A DNA stretch of 64,000 nt from Catellatospora coxensis (GTDB taxonomy: Bacteria; Actinomycetota; Actinomycetes; Mycobacteriales; Micromonosporaceae). Of the stretch, positions 8,879-18,233 are shown piece by piece (the stretch's first letter is position 1; every line of letters begins with the position of its first letter). The DNA lies in contig NZ_BONI01000010.1 in assembly GCF_016862635.1 (NCBI RefSeq), positions 95,021-159,020 of the forward strand. Direction: 5' to 3'. The position numbers were made by a program, and so were the translations under genes. The notes below the pieces were generated by a model that was not told the origin of the DNA, did no database searches, and was given only the letters and a program-made list of their open reading frames with translations.

Positions 8879-9153
8879 CGCTCCCGCCGCGCCAGTTCGG
8901 CCAGACGCGCGTCGAGCCGACGCCGCCGTTCCGGGTCCGCGCGCCGCGCGTCTGCTTCAGCGACCGATCGTGCGATCCGCTCGTACTCCTCGCGCGGCAC
9001 CTCTTCGACGCCGACGGCGGCGAGCGCCTTGCGCGTCGCGTCCAGCCGCTGTCTCATCCGCACGGCCTCCGCGATGTATCCGGAGGCGTTGCCATGGGCC
9101 CGCACCGCCTCGGCGAGGTCATCCGGCAGACTGATGGTGAACTTGGCGGTCAT
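8875..9153 (-). CDS. Ribbon-helix-helix antitoxin
   Basis: A 92-residue protein. Residues ~3-40 match a ribbon-helix-helix DNA-binding fold (AKFTISLPDDLAEAVR followed by GNASGYIAEAVRMR). The C-terminal ~45 residues are strongly charged (many Arg, Glu and Ala) and form a helix that would wrap the toxin. It is the first gene of a two-gene operon with the PIN protein and begins inside a perfect inverted repeat that is the likely autorepression site. Confidence 0.8.
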   Translation of the reverse strand: MTAKFTISLPDDLAEAVRAHGNASGYIAEAVRMRQRLDATRKALAAVGVEEVPREEYERIARSVAEADARRADPERRRRLDARLAELARRER

Positions 9154-9179
9154 ACCAGTTAGGCTATAGCGGTATGACC
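9148..9179 (-). promoter_or_regulatory. Palindromic operator and leaderless promoter of the toxin-antitoxin pair
   Basis: GGTCATACC (9148-9156) and GGTATGACC (9171-9179) are perfect reverse complements 14 bases apart. The antitoxin ATG lies inside the left arm. On the minus strand the spacer holds TAGCCT, ending 7 bases before that ATG, so the operator covers the -10 box and transcription start. Confidence 0.7.
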
Positions 9180-9190
9180 CGCATCGGCAA

Positions 9191-9847
9191 TCACCCAGCC
9201 GTACGCAGGCGGGCCTTGTTGAGGATCTTCTCCGGCAGAGCGTCGGCCACCAGCAGGCTCGGCAGCAGCTCGGGCTCCAGAGTCAAAGCACGAAACGTCA
9301 GCGCCACGGTCACGTCGTGGTCCGGGCGATGCAGCACGGTCACCGGGTCGCCTTCCTTCACCAGGCCCGGGACGATCACGCGCAGGTACGCCCCCGGCAG
9401 GGCGCGCTGCGTGAACGTCTTGATCCAGCCCTGCTCGCGCATCTGGTCGGCGAACGTACGGCACGGGATGCGCGGCAGCGACACCTCCAGCACCACCTCG
9501 TCGCCGACCTGCCACCGCTCGCCGATGCGCGCCCCGTTGACGTCGACGCCGGCCGTGGTCAGGTTCTCGCCGAACACACCGCCGGCGATGTCGCGGCCCA
9601 GCTCCGCCGCCCAGCCGTCGAGGTCCTCCCGGGCGTACGCGTAAACGGCCTGGTCGTCGCCGCCGTGGTGGCGCCGGTCGCAGATCTCGTCACCGACCAC
9701 GCCGCTGCCCAGCCCGCCCTCCTTCGGCCCGGGCGCGCGCAGCTCGACCGACCCGGCGACCGGGTGCTTGTCGATCCCGGTGACGCCGACGTCGGCGGCG
9801 TCACAGCGCTTGGATCTGCCGAGGTTCACGGAGAGTACGGTGCCCAT
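9191..9847 (-). CDS. MOSC-domain protein (YiiM-like)
   Basis: A 218-residue MOSC protein. MOSC domains carry sulfur or bind molybdenum cofactor through a conserved Cys; here that Cys is in LPRIPCRTFADQM (~residue 130). The arrangement VGDEICDRRHHGGDDQAVYAYAREDL and GENLTTAG is typical of the YiiM group, members of which reduce N-hydroxylated compounds with Mo cofactor. The start is leaderless-like (TAGGCT, 6 bases, ATG). It is divergent from the acetyltransferase at 9900 across 52 bases. Confidence 0.85.
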   Translation of the reverse strand: MGTVLSVNLGRSKRCDAADVGVTGIDKHPVAGSVELRAPGPKEGGLGSGVVGDEICDRRHHGGDDQAVYAYAREDLDGWAAELGRDIAGGVFGENLTTAGVDVNGARIGERWQVGDEVVLEVSLPRIPCRTFADQMREQGWIKTFTQRALPGAYLRVIVPGLVKEGDPVTVLHRPDHDVTVALTFRALTLEPELLPSLLVADALPEKILNKARLRTAG

Positions 9848-9899
9848 CCGGCCAGCCTAGCCGTCCTCACCTGGACGGCCACCGAGTATCGTCGCCGCC

Positions 9900-10373
9900 A
9901 TGATCCGCCCCGCTGTGCCGGCCGACGTCCCGGTGCTCATCGACCTGATCCGCGAACTGGCCGAGTACGAGAAGGCCCCGCAGGAGGCGAAGGCGACCCC
10001 GGCGCAGCTGCACGAGGCGCTGTTCGGGCCGCACCCGGCCGCGTTCGCGCACATGGCCGTCGACGACGAGTCCGGCGAGCCGGTCGGCATGGCCATGTGG
10101 TTCCTGAACTTCTCCACCTGGCACGGCGTGCACGGCATCTACCTGGAGGACCTGTACGTGCGCCCGACGGCCCGGGGTCGGGGCCACGGCAAGGCCCTGC
10201 TGCGCGAGCTGGCCCGGATCTGCCGCGAGCGCGGCTACACCCGCCTGCAGTGGTGGGTGCTGAACTGGAACACTCCCGCGATCGACTTCTACCGCTCGAT
10301 CGGCGCGAAGCCGATGGACGACTGGACCGTGTACCGCGTGTCCGACGACGCGCTGGCCGCACTGGCCGAGTGA
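9900..10373 (+). CDS. GNAT acetyltransferase, polyamine/thialysine type
   Basis: A 157-residue single GNAT domain. The opening IRPAVPADVPVLIDLIRELAEYEK, the central MAMWFLNFSTWHGVHGIYLEDLYV and the acetyl-CoA loop RGRGHGKALL resemble spermidine/spermine and thialysine acetyltransferases, with NWNTPAIDFYRSIGAKPMDDW as the typical C-terminus. A TATCGT box ends 7 bases before the ATG. It acts in the cytoplasm; exact amine substrate unknown. Confidence 0.87.
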   Translation: MIRPAVPADVPVLIDLIRELAEYEKAPQEAKATPAQLHEALFGPHPAAFAHMAVDDESGEPVGMAMWFLNFSTWHGVHGIYLEDLYVRPTARGRGHGKALLRELARICRERGYTRLQWWVLNWNTPAIDFYRSIGAKPMDDWTVYRVSDDALAALAE

Positions 10374-10392
10374 ACCGCCCGGCCCGCTGCGG

Positions 10393-11100
10393 TCATCCGT
10401 GCGACCCGCACCCGCCGACCTGGTGTTCGACCCGGTGCCGCAGGTATTCGTCCGAGCTGGTGCGGGCGATGCGGATCGCCTCGTCTACCAGCGGATGCAG
10501 CTCAGGCGGGTAGGCGTCGGCGGCGAGCGGCAGCATGGGCAGGATGCTGCGGCGCGCGTCGAGGTCGGGGTCGGTGACGAACACCCGCAGCGCGGTGTGC
10601 CGCCAGACGACGGCCAGGTCGGCGCACCGGTCGTCGTCGGGCCGCTGGGGCATGACCGTGTAGTCGTCGTCGCCGAATCCGAGCCCGCGCGCCCAGTACC
10701 ACGCGCTCGCCGCGCCGGCCCGCTCGGAGCTGCTGCCATGTGCGAGCCGTTCGATCAGTGCGTGCTGCACGCGGCGCAGTCCGTAGCCGGCCAGCATGGG
10801 CTTGACGAAAGTTCGGTTGGAGCTGGGGTTCGGGTCGTGGATCGCCGCACGCAGCAGCGCCTCGAACCATTCGGGCTCGGCCGGGCGGGTGTTGAACACC
10901 TGGCGCAGTGCCTCACGCGCCAGGGTCTCCGGTCGGCACCACGACGGTTCGTCCGGCGGCTGGACGCCGGTCAACACGATCAGGTCGCGCAGGCACTGTG
11001 CGAACTCCGGCTCGCGGCCCACCGGAGCCGGCAGCATGGCGAAGGATGGCGTCTCGTGGACGGTCGTCTGATCCTCTCCCGGCATGTCGACAGTATCCAC
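10393..11100 (-). CDS. Hypothetical helical protein
   Basis: A 235-residue, soluble, mostly helical protein with no motif recognised. Its repeated helix pairs (EALLRAAIHDPNP, HALIERLAHGSSSERAGAASAWYWA) vaguely resemble HEAT-like repeats as in adaptor proteins. The GTG at 11100 is the longest start; an ATG at 11085 is the alternative. Codon use is normal for the window, so it is very likely a real gene. It converges on the acetyltransferase with 19 bases between. Confidence 0.6.
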   Translation of the reverse strand: MDTVDMPGEDQTTVHETPSFAMLPAPVGREPEFAQCLRDLIVLTGVQPPDEPSWCRPETLAREALRQVFNTRPAEPEWFEALLRAAIHDPNPSSNRTFVKPMLAGYGLRRVQHALIERLAHGSSSERAGAASAWYWARGLGFGDDDYTVMPQRPDDDRCADLAVVWRHTALRVFVTDPDLDARRSILPMLPLAADAYPPELHPLVDEAIRIARTSSDEYLRHRVEHQVGGCGSHG

Positions 11101-11177
11101 CCCGCTGCCGCACTCCCGCGTGTGGACGGTGACCAGGGTGTTTGACTGACGGCGGCTGATACCGAAGGCTGGCGGCC

Positions 11178-12620
11178 ATGCTTGATCCGGGGTTGACGCT
11201 CGGCGGCCGGTACACGTTGCAGGTGCTGATCGCCCGCGGCGGCATGGGTGAGGTGTGGCGCGCCGAGGACACGGTGCTGGGCCGCCGGGTGGCGGTGAAG
11301 GTGCTGCTGCCGAACCTGGCCGTCGATCCCGGGTTCGCGGCCCGGTTCCGGGCGGAGGCGCAGGCGATGGCGGCGCTCAGCGACCCGGGCATCGTCGAGA
11401 TCTACGACTACGGCCAGGCCGACGGCATCGCGTACCTGGTGATGCAGTTCGTGGAGGGCGAGTCGCTGCTGTCGCTGGTGCGCCGGGTCGGCCCGCTGGA
11501 GCCCGCGCGGGCGATGCGGCTGCTGGCCCGGGCCGCGGACGCGATCCACGCCGCGCACCTGCAGGGCATCGTGCACCGGGACGTGAAGCCGGCGAACCTG
11601 CTGCTGCGCCAGGACGGGCGGCTGGCGCTGACCGATTTCGGCATCGCCCGGATCGTCGCCGCGGACCGGCTCACCGCCGCGGGCGAGATCTTCGGCACCG
11701 CGTCGTACCTGGCCCCGGAGCAGGTGACCGGGGGTGACATCGGTCCGGCGACCGACGTGTACGCCCTCGGGGTGGTCGCGTACGAGATGCTGACGCAGCG
11801 CCGCCCGTTCGCCGGGGACACCCCGCTCGCGGTGGCGCTCCAGCATGTCAACGAGCCGCCGCCGGATCTTCCCGGCAGCGTTCCGGAGCCGGTCCGGGCG
11901 GTCGTCATGCGAGCGCTGGCGAAGGACCCGGCCGAGCGGTGGCCGAGCGCGGCGGCCCTGTCGGCGGCTGCCTCGGCGGCTGCCGGACCGGGCACACCGG
12001 CCACCGCGAGCGCTGCCCCGTCAGGTGCCGGCGGCGCGTCGGCGGGGGTCGCGGCATCCGGTCGGCGGGCGTCCGGGCGGCTGGGCGCGGTCGCCCGGCG
12101 GCGGCCCGTGCTGGTGGGCGCCGTGGCGGTGCTGTCGCTGGTGGGGCTCGCCGCGTTCGTGCTGTCCCGGCCCGGGGAACCGGAGTCGCCGCCGCAGGGC
12201 TCCGCGGCGTCCCCGTCGGTGACGGCGTCCGGTTCCGTCGTCGCGGCCACCACCGCGGCGCCGACGCCCGTCGCGGGCGCCACGCCGACGCATCGCGCGT
12301 CGCCCGCCGCGCCCGCCGGGACCGAGCCGTCGGACGCCCCGGCCGTCTCGCCGGAGCCTGCCGCTGAGACGGCGAATCCCGCCGGATCGCCGAGCCCGCA
12401 GTCCACCAGTCGCACCGTGCCCGGCATGTTCAGCTGGCGGGAGGTCGAGGTGCGGGAGGCCATGGACCGGCTCGGGCTGGTGGTGAACATCGAGTACCGG
12501 TCGACGCTCGACCAGTGCCACGTCCTGGAGCAGACCCCGGCGGGCGGCACGGTCGTCGCGGCGGGCTCCACCGTCGACGTGGTGATCGGCAAACCGACCG
12601 GCGTCTGCAAGGTCACCTGA
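11178..12620 (+). CDS. Transmembrane Ser/Thr protein kinase with a single PASTA domain
   Basis: A 480-residue Hanks-type kinase. The kinase domain spans ~10-265: glycine loop ARGGMGEVW (19-27), ATP lysine K41 (VAVK), catalytic HRDVKPANL with D135, DFG with D153, and GTASYLAPEQ in the activation segment. An Ala/Gly/Ser-rich linker leads to a membrane helix at ~315-333, then a Pro/Thr/Ala-rich extracellular stalk, and one PASTA-like domain at ~410-478 (VPGMFSWREVEVREAMDRLG). PASTA domains bind muropeptides or lipid II in related PknB kinases, which usually have three or four copies. The single domain carries two Cys (CHVLEQ and GVCKVT) that could form a disulfide. No phosphatase or cell-division gene is adjacent. 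Confidence 0.9.
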   Translation: MLDPGLTLGGRYTLQVLIARGGMGEVWRAEDTVLGRRVAVKVLLPNLAVDPGFAARFRAEAQAMAALSDPGIVEIYDYGQADGIAYLVMQFVEGESLLSLVRRVGPLEPARAMRLLARAADAIHAAHLQGIVHRDVKPANLLLRQDGRLALTDFGIARIVAADRLTAAGEIFGTASYLAPEQVTGGDIGPATDVYALGVVAYEMLTQRRPFAGDTPLAVALQHVNEPPPDLPGSVPEPVRAVVMRALAKDPAERWPSAAALSAAASAAAGPGTPATASAAPSGAGGASAGVAASGRRASGRLGAVARRRPVLVGAVAVLSLVGLAAFVLSRPGEPESPPQGSAASPSVTASGSVVAATTAAPTPVAGATPTHRASPAAPAGTEPSDAPAVSPEPAAETANPAGSPSPQSTSRTVPGMFSWREVEVREAMDRLGLVVNIEYRSTLDQCHVLEQTPAGGTVVAAGSTVDVVIGKPTGVCKVT

Positions 12621-12652
12621 CCCGCCGCTGGGCGGCGATCCGGCTCCGCCTT

Positions 12653-12706
12653 CCGGATCTAGCAGCTTTATGGTCGTTCCAGCGACCATAAAGCTGCTAG
12701 ATCCGG
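12653..12706. terminator. Long perfect inverted repeat after the kinase gene
   Basis: The arms 12653-12676 and 12683-12706 are perfect reverse complements (24 bp) around a 6-base loop TTCCAG. The arm is much AT-richer than its surroundings and contains AGCAGCTTTATGGTCG. It begins 32 bases after the kinase stop and could work as a terminator or as a mobile palindromic repeat. Confidence 0.65.
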
Positions 12707-12793
12707 AGCGGGCGACCGTGTCCGCCGTCGAGGCGGCGGAAGCGACCGTCACCCGCGCCTGCGAAGTGGTCCGACCATCGTGTGCCACGGTGG

Positions 12794-12879
12794 CCGGGTT
12801 CTGATCCGCTGAGCGGTGCGACGCGCCGGCGGCCCGCCGGGTTCTGATCCGCTCAGCGGCACTACGCGCCGGCGGCCCG
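12794..12879. repeat. 43-bp tandem duplication at the 3' end of the DUF4184 gene
   Basis: Two copies with a 43-base period start at 12794 and 12837; both contain CCGGGTTCTGATCCGCT and ACGCGCCGGCGGCCCG and differ at a few central bases. The second copy includes the stop codon and last codons of the DUF4184 gene, so the first copy is a duplicated gene end. Confidence 0.7.
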
Positions 12880-13644
12880 GCGGACGGCGATGCGCACGCA
12901 CAGGACCCCCACCAGCAGCGCCCCGGCGGCGACGTGCAGCAGTCGCACCCCCGTGGCCGCCGGAAGCCCGGCACCGGGCAGCGACGGCACCACGGCCAGT
13001 CCGACCAGCGCCGCGACTGCCAACGCGGACCAGAAGATCCGGGGCCGGGTTTCGGCCGGCCGGGCACCGCCGCGGGCGGCCGCGCCGGTGGTCGGGCCCG
13101 TGGCGGCCCGTTCGCGACCGGATCGCCGGCCGGCGCGGGCCGCGACGGCGAGCACGACGGCCGCGCCGAGGACGGTACTGGCCAGGTCGGACACCGTCCA
13201 CCAGGCGATCGGGCTGACGTCGGCCCAGCGCACGCCGAACACGGCCTGGATCCAGCCGTCGGTGTGGGTCAGCCGGTCCCAGGCGAGGTGACTGGCCGCG
13301 CCGAGCAGGCACGACAGCACGGTGATCCACCAGCGGTGGCGGTGGCCGGCCAGCGCGGCGTACGCCTGCCAGGTGAAACGTCGGCTGTCGGGCAGGTGGG
13401 CTGCGATCGTGCCGATCGAGCGCCGGGCGACCCAGGTGTAGGCCGCCGCGACCGGCAGGCACCACCACAGCAGCGCGGGCCAGGCGTGCGTGTCGGCGAA
13501 CAGCCGCCCGTCGTCGTCCAGCGCCAGGTAGGCCACGTCGGGCGCGACCGCGCCGGCAGCCAGTGCCACGCCGTCGAACCAGCGTGGCCGCCACAGTTTC
13601 AGCGGCAGCACCGGCGCCAGGTGCGAGGGGAACGTCAACGGCAC
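12862..13644 (-). CDS. DUF4184 membrane protein
   Basis: A 260-residue integral membrane protein. The start MPLTFPSHLAPVLPLKLW and the following VALAAGAVAPDVAYL are the recognisable opening of the DUF4184 family. At least six hydrophobic helices follow, with conserved polar residues such as HLAWDRLTHTDGW in a loop. Function is unknown for the family. The start is a GTG with TATGCT 6 bases upstream, which suggests a leaderless message. Confidence 0.8.
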   Translation of the reverse strand: MPLTFPSHLAPVLPLKLWRPRWFDGVALAAGAVAPDVAYLALDDDGRLFADTHAWPALLWWCLPVAAAYTWVARRSIGTIAAHLPDSRRFTWQAYAALAGHRHRWWITVLSCLLGAASHLAWDRLTHTDGWIQAVFGVRWADVSPIAWWTVSDLASTVLGAAVVLAVAARAGRRSGRERAATGPTTGAAARGGARPAETRPRIFWSALAVAALVGLAVVPSLPGAGLPAATGVRLLHVAAGALLVGVLCVRIAVRRAAGA

Positions 13645-13736
13645 CGCGGGAGCATAACCACACCCGATCCAGCAGGGTCGTGGCTGCTGGGACGACGTCG
13701 CCGGTTTGGCGGAGCGGGGCGGGGTATGGGGGCGGC

Positions 13737-13979
13737 ATGACGAAGGATGTGGTGGCGCCGCCTGGCGGGGTGATGACGGACGAGGTCGGCACGATCACCG
13801 GGGAACTGACCCTGGAGCCGAAGGTCGGCAAGGACGGCACGGTCACGCTGCGGGCGCAGTACAAGGGCGCCGAGGAGTGGTACACCGTCACCGGCGCGCG
13901 GATCAAGGTCCCCGACCCGGGCGACGACGCCGCCGTGGACCGCGCCGCCCAGGACCTGCTGGCCCGCTTCATCCCCTGA
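13737..13979 (+). CDS. Small conserved-looking hypothetical protein
   Basis: An 80-residue soluble protein with alternating strand-like segments (GTITGELTLEPKVGKDGTVTLRAQYKG cut at positions ~18-44) and a C-terminal helix. No family was recognised. The ATG at 13737 was chosen because TATGGG precedes it by 6 bases and the reading frame upstream lacks normal codon use. It lies between the divergent DUF4184 gene and the aldo/keto reductase. Confidence 0.65.
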   Translation: MTKDVVAPPGGVMTDEVGTITGELTLEPKVGKDGTVTLRAQYKGAEEWYTVTGARIKVPDPGDDAAVDRAAQDLLARFIP

Positions 13980-14028
13980 CGAAGGACGCGGGGGTGGGAG
14001 CCGGACCGGGCGAGATAGTGTGGCGATC

Positions 14029-14991
14029 ATGCGTTATCGGGCACTGGGAAAGTCAGGGCTGGTCGTCTCGGCGGTCGGGCTGGGCTGCAACAACTTCGGG
14101 TGGCGGCTGGACCTGAACGGCACGCGTGCCGTGGTCGACGCCGCGATCGACGCGGGCATCACGTTCTTCGACACCGCGGACATCTACGGCCGGGCCACCG
14201 CGATCGGGGCGTCGGAGTCGATGCTGGGCGAGGTCCTCAAGGGACGCCGTGACCAGGTCGTGCTGGCGACCAAGTTCGGCCACCAGGGCGCGGACATGGG
14301 CTACGGCCCGGCCGCGGGCGCCAAGGGCGGGCGGGCATACATCCGCCGGGCGGTCGAGGAGTCGCTGCGGCGGCTGAACACCGACCACATCGACCTGTAC
14401 CAGCTGCACACTCCGGACCCGGTGACGCCGCTGGCGGAGACCCTGGCCGCGCTGCACGAGCTGGTCGTCGAGGGCAAGGTGCGCTACATCGGCAGCTCGC
14501 AGTTCGCGGGCTGGCAGATCGCCGACGCGGCCCGGCTGGCCGAGCAGATGGGCGTGACGCCGTTCGTCAGCGCGCAGAACCACTGGTCGATGCTGGAGCG
14601 CGGCAGCGAGATCGAGGTCGTGCCCGCCGCCCGGCACTTCGGGCTGGGGGTGCTGCCGTTCTTCCCGCTCGCCAACGGCCTGCTGACCGGCAAGGTGCGC
14701 CGCGGCCAGGACGCGCCGTCGGACAGCCGGCTGGCCAAGGACCAGGCCGGGTTCATCACCGACGAGCGCCTCGACACCGTCGAGGCGCTCGCGGGCTGGG
14801 CCGAGGCCAACGGCCACGAGCTGGGCAAGGTCGCGATCGGCTGGCTGGCGGCGCAGCCGGGCTGCGGGTCGGTCATCGCCGGGGCGACCAGCCCCGCGCA
14901 GGTCGCCGCGAACGCGGCCGCCGCCGACTGGGAGCCGACCGCGGCGGAGCTGGCCGAGCTGGACAAGCTCGCGCCGCTGCCGACGCTGTGA
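14029..14991 (+). CDS. Aldo/keto reductase
   Basis: A 320-residue NADPH-dependent oxidoreductase of TIM-barrel fold. The catalytic set is visible: Asp and Tyr in FFDTADIYGRA, Lys in VLATKFGHQG and His in YQLHTPDP. The C-terminal AIGWLAAQPGCGSVIAGATSPAQV is the usual cofactor-binding end. The ATG at 14029 is preferred over the GTG at 14020 because TAGTGT stands 7 bases upstream and the family begins MRYRxLG. The next gene starts at, or shortly after, its stop codon, so the two probably form an operon. Substrate unknown. Confidence 0.88.
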   Translation: MRYRALGKSGLVVSAVGLGCNNFGWRLDLNGTRAVVDAAIDAGITFFDTADIYGRATAIGASESMLGEVLKGRRDQVVLATKFGHQGADMGYGPAAGAKGGRAYIRRAVEESLRRLNTDHIDLYQLHTPDPVTPLAETLAALHELVVEGKVRYIGSSQFAGWQIADAARLAEQMGVTPFVSAQNHWSMLERGSEIEVVPAARHFGLGVLPFFPLANGLLTGKVRRGQDAPSDSRLAKDQAGFITDERLDTVEALAGWAEANGHELGKVAIGWLAAQPGCGSVIAGATSPAQVAANAAAADWEPTAAELAELDKLAPLPTL

Positions 14992-15008
14992 CGAAGGGGG
15001 AAGGGTCC

Positions 15009-15296
15009 GTGACCGGGGTCGAGGTCGTCGAAGTACCCGAGAGCAGCCGGTACGAGGCCCGCGAGGGCGGCCGCCTGCTGGGCGTGCTGACGTACCACCG
15101 CAAGCCGGGGTCGATCGTGTTCGACCACACCGGCGTCGAGCCGGAGGCCCGCGGGCGCGGCATCGGCGCGATGCTGTGCGCGGCGGCGCTGGCCGGGGCC
15201 GCCGAGGACGGCGTGCACGTGGTGCCCCAGTGCTCCTTCGTACGCCGCTGGGTCGAGGACAACCCGCGGTACCTGCCGCTGATCGAGCGGGCGTAA
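15009..15296 (+). CDS. YjdJ-type small acetyltransferase
   Basis: A 95-residue minimal GNAT-like protein of the GCN5-related small class, with GSIVFDHTGVEPEARGRGIGAML as the acetyl-CoA-binding core (residues ~35-57) and CSFVRRWVEDNPRY at the end. The GTG at 15009 is preferred to an in-frame GTG at 14988 because GGGGGAAGGG lies just upstream. It follows the aldo/keto reductase by 17 bases and is probably co-transcribed. Target unknown. Confidence 0.82.
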   Translation: MTGVEVVEVPESSRYEAREGGRLLGVLTYHRKPGSIVFDHTGVEPEARGRGIGAMLCAAALAGAAEDGVHVVPQCSFVRRWVEDNPRYLPLIERA

Positions 15297-15325
15297 ATCA
15301 CTGGCAGCACGGTGGGGCCGGCCGT

Positions 15326-15422
15326 TAGGCTGGCCCCACTATGGAGCTGTGACATCACCGACCGGCCTGTGACCTGAGGCTGCGACGACCCGACCGCAAC
15401 GCGGGGGCGTCGCGCGACGCCC
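15326..15422 (+). promoter_or_regulatory. Putative attenuator leader of the ABC-F gene
   Basis: A -10-like TAGGCT (15326-15331) is followed after 9 bases by a three-codon ORF ATG GAG CTG TGA (15341-15352), so the message would begin at that mini-ORF. A GC-rich hairpin, GGGCGTC-GCGC-GACGCCC, follows at 15405-15422, ahead of the ABC-F start at 15460. Ribosome-mediated attenuation through short leader ORFs is known for other ABC-F resistance genes; its use here is inference. Confidence 0.4.
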
Positions 15423-15459
15423 GGCAGGCTTCGTTATCGAGTTCCCCTCGGTGGTGTTC

Positions 15460-17043
<1,584 letters not shown>

Positions 17044-17096
17044 GAAGGTGGGAGCGTCGGTCGAGTGGACCCGCACCCCAGAGGAGATGCAGTTCA

Positions 17097-18065
17097 GTGG
17101 TTTTCAAGAAGATGCTCGCCGCGTTCGGCGTCGGCGGACCGTCAGTGGACACCGTGCTCGCCACCCCCGTCGTGCAGCCGGGCGGCACGCTCAGCGGCAC
17201 CGTGCACATCAAGGGCGGCGACCATGACACGCTGATCGAGTACGTCTCCGTCGGCCTGGTCACCCGGGTCGAGGTGGAGGGCCACGACAGCGAGTACGAC
17301 GCCACCGTGGAGTTCCTCCGGGTCCACCTGACCGGGTCGTTCACCCTGGCCGCGGGCGCGCAGCAGTCGTTGCCGTTCTCGATCGACGTGCCCTGGGAGA
17401 CGCCGGTCACCCGGTTCTACGGCACGCCGCTGCACGGCATGACGATGGGCGTGCGCACCGAGCTGTCGGTGGCCAAGGCCGTCGACAAGACCGACCTCGA
17501 CCCGGTCGGCGTCGAGCCGCTGCCGCTGCAGGCCGCGGTCATGGCCGCGTTCAGCCGGCTGGGCTTCCACTTCACCCGCGCCGACCTGGAGCGCGGCCGC
17601 ATCCACGGGGTGCACCAGACGCTGCCGTTCTACCAGGAGATCGAGTTCCACCCGTCCCAGGCGTACGCGGGCCGCATGCGCCAGCTGGAGCTGACCTTCG
17701 TGACCAGCCCGCAGGGCATGGACGTGGTGCTCGAGTTCGACAAGCGCGGCTTCCTCGGCTCGCACGACACGTTCAGCCGCCACCACGTCTCGCACGCCGA
17801 AGCCGGCCGCGACGACTGGCACACGGTCGTCGACGGCTGGATCCGCGGCGCGCTGGAGCGCCACGGCTCCGGCCACGGCTACAGCGGCCACGGCGGGCAC
17901 GGCGGCCACGGATTCCACGGCAGCCACCACGGTCACGGCGGCGGGCACGGCATGGGCATGGCGGCCGCGGGCGCGGCGGCCGGTTTCGTCGGCGGCATGG
18001 TCGCCGGCGAGGTCGCCGAGGAGGTCTTCGACATGGACATGGACTTCGGCTTCGGCGACGAGTAA
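17097..18065 (+). CDS. spo0M: Spo0M-like sporulation-control protein with His/Gly-rich tail
   Basis: A 322-residue protein. Residues ~1-250 match the arrestin-like Spo0M family (VFKKMLAAFGVGGPSVDT, YVSVGLVTRVEVE, LPFSIDVPWETPVT), whose members affect sporulation and cell division in Bacillus and actinobacteria. Residues ~255-290 are almost only Gly and His with some Ser, a likely metal-binding or disordered tail, followed by a glycine-zipper-like AAAGAAAGFVGGMVAG and an acidic end (DMDMDFGFGDE). The GTG at 17097 has GAGGAG ten bases upstream and agrees with the family N-terminus. It is monocistronic and ends before a strong hairpin. Confidence 0.88.
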   Translation: MVFKKMLAAFGVGGPSVDTVLATPVVQPGGTLSGTVHIKGGDHDTLIEYVSVGLVTRVEVEGHDSEYDATVEFLRVHLTGSFTLAAGAQQSLPFSIDVPWETPVTRFYGTPLHGMTMGVRTELSVAKAVDKTDLDPVGVEPLPLQAAVMAAFSRLGFHFTRADLERGRIHGVHQTLPFYQEIEFHPSQAYAGRMRQLELTFVTSPQGMDVVLEFDKRGFLGSHDTFSRHHVSHAEAGRDDWHTVVDGWIRGALERHGSGHGYSGHGGHGGHGFHGSHHGHGGGHGMGMAAAGAAAGFVGGMVAGEVAEEVFDMDMDFGFGDE

Positions 18066-18075
18066 CCAGGCATGC

Positions 18076-18103
18076 GGCCGCCGTCCCCGCCGGGACGGCG
18101 GCC
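18076..18103 (+). terminator. Hairpin terminator after spo0M
   Basis: GGCCGCCGTCCC and GGGACGGCGGCC form a perfect 12-bp stem around the tetraloop CGCC, starting 10 bases after the spo0M stop. Confidence 0.75.
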
Positions 18104-18106
18104 CGG

Positions 18107-18187
18107 CATGATCATCCGATGTGCCGGGCACCTGTGCGTATCTTGCGCCCGCTTTCACCCACCTGCCTGGCAAGTCGAACGATCATG
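18107..18187. repeat. ~80-bp dispersed repeat (copy 1)
   Basis: Shares CACCTGTGCGTATCTTGCG, the middle TTCAC segment and GGCAAGTCG with the element at 34478-34556; both are bounded by ATGATC-type ends. The outer parts are partly self-complementary. It lies between the convergent spo0M and secreted-hydrolase genes. Confidence 0.8.
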
Positions 18188-18233
18188 GTGCGACCCGTCC
18201 CCGGCTTGGCACGGGTGCAGCGGCGCTCGCGCC

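Noticed and set aside
12861..13740. A long plus-strand frame opposite DUF4184
   Set aside because: The minus strand has clear membrane helices and the DUF4184 start motif; the plus frame is Arg/Gly/His-rich.
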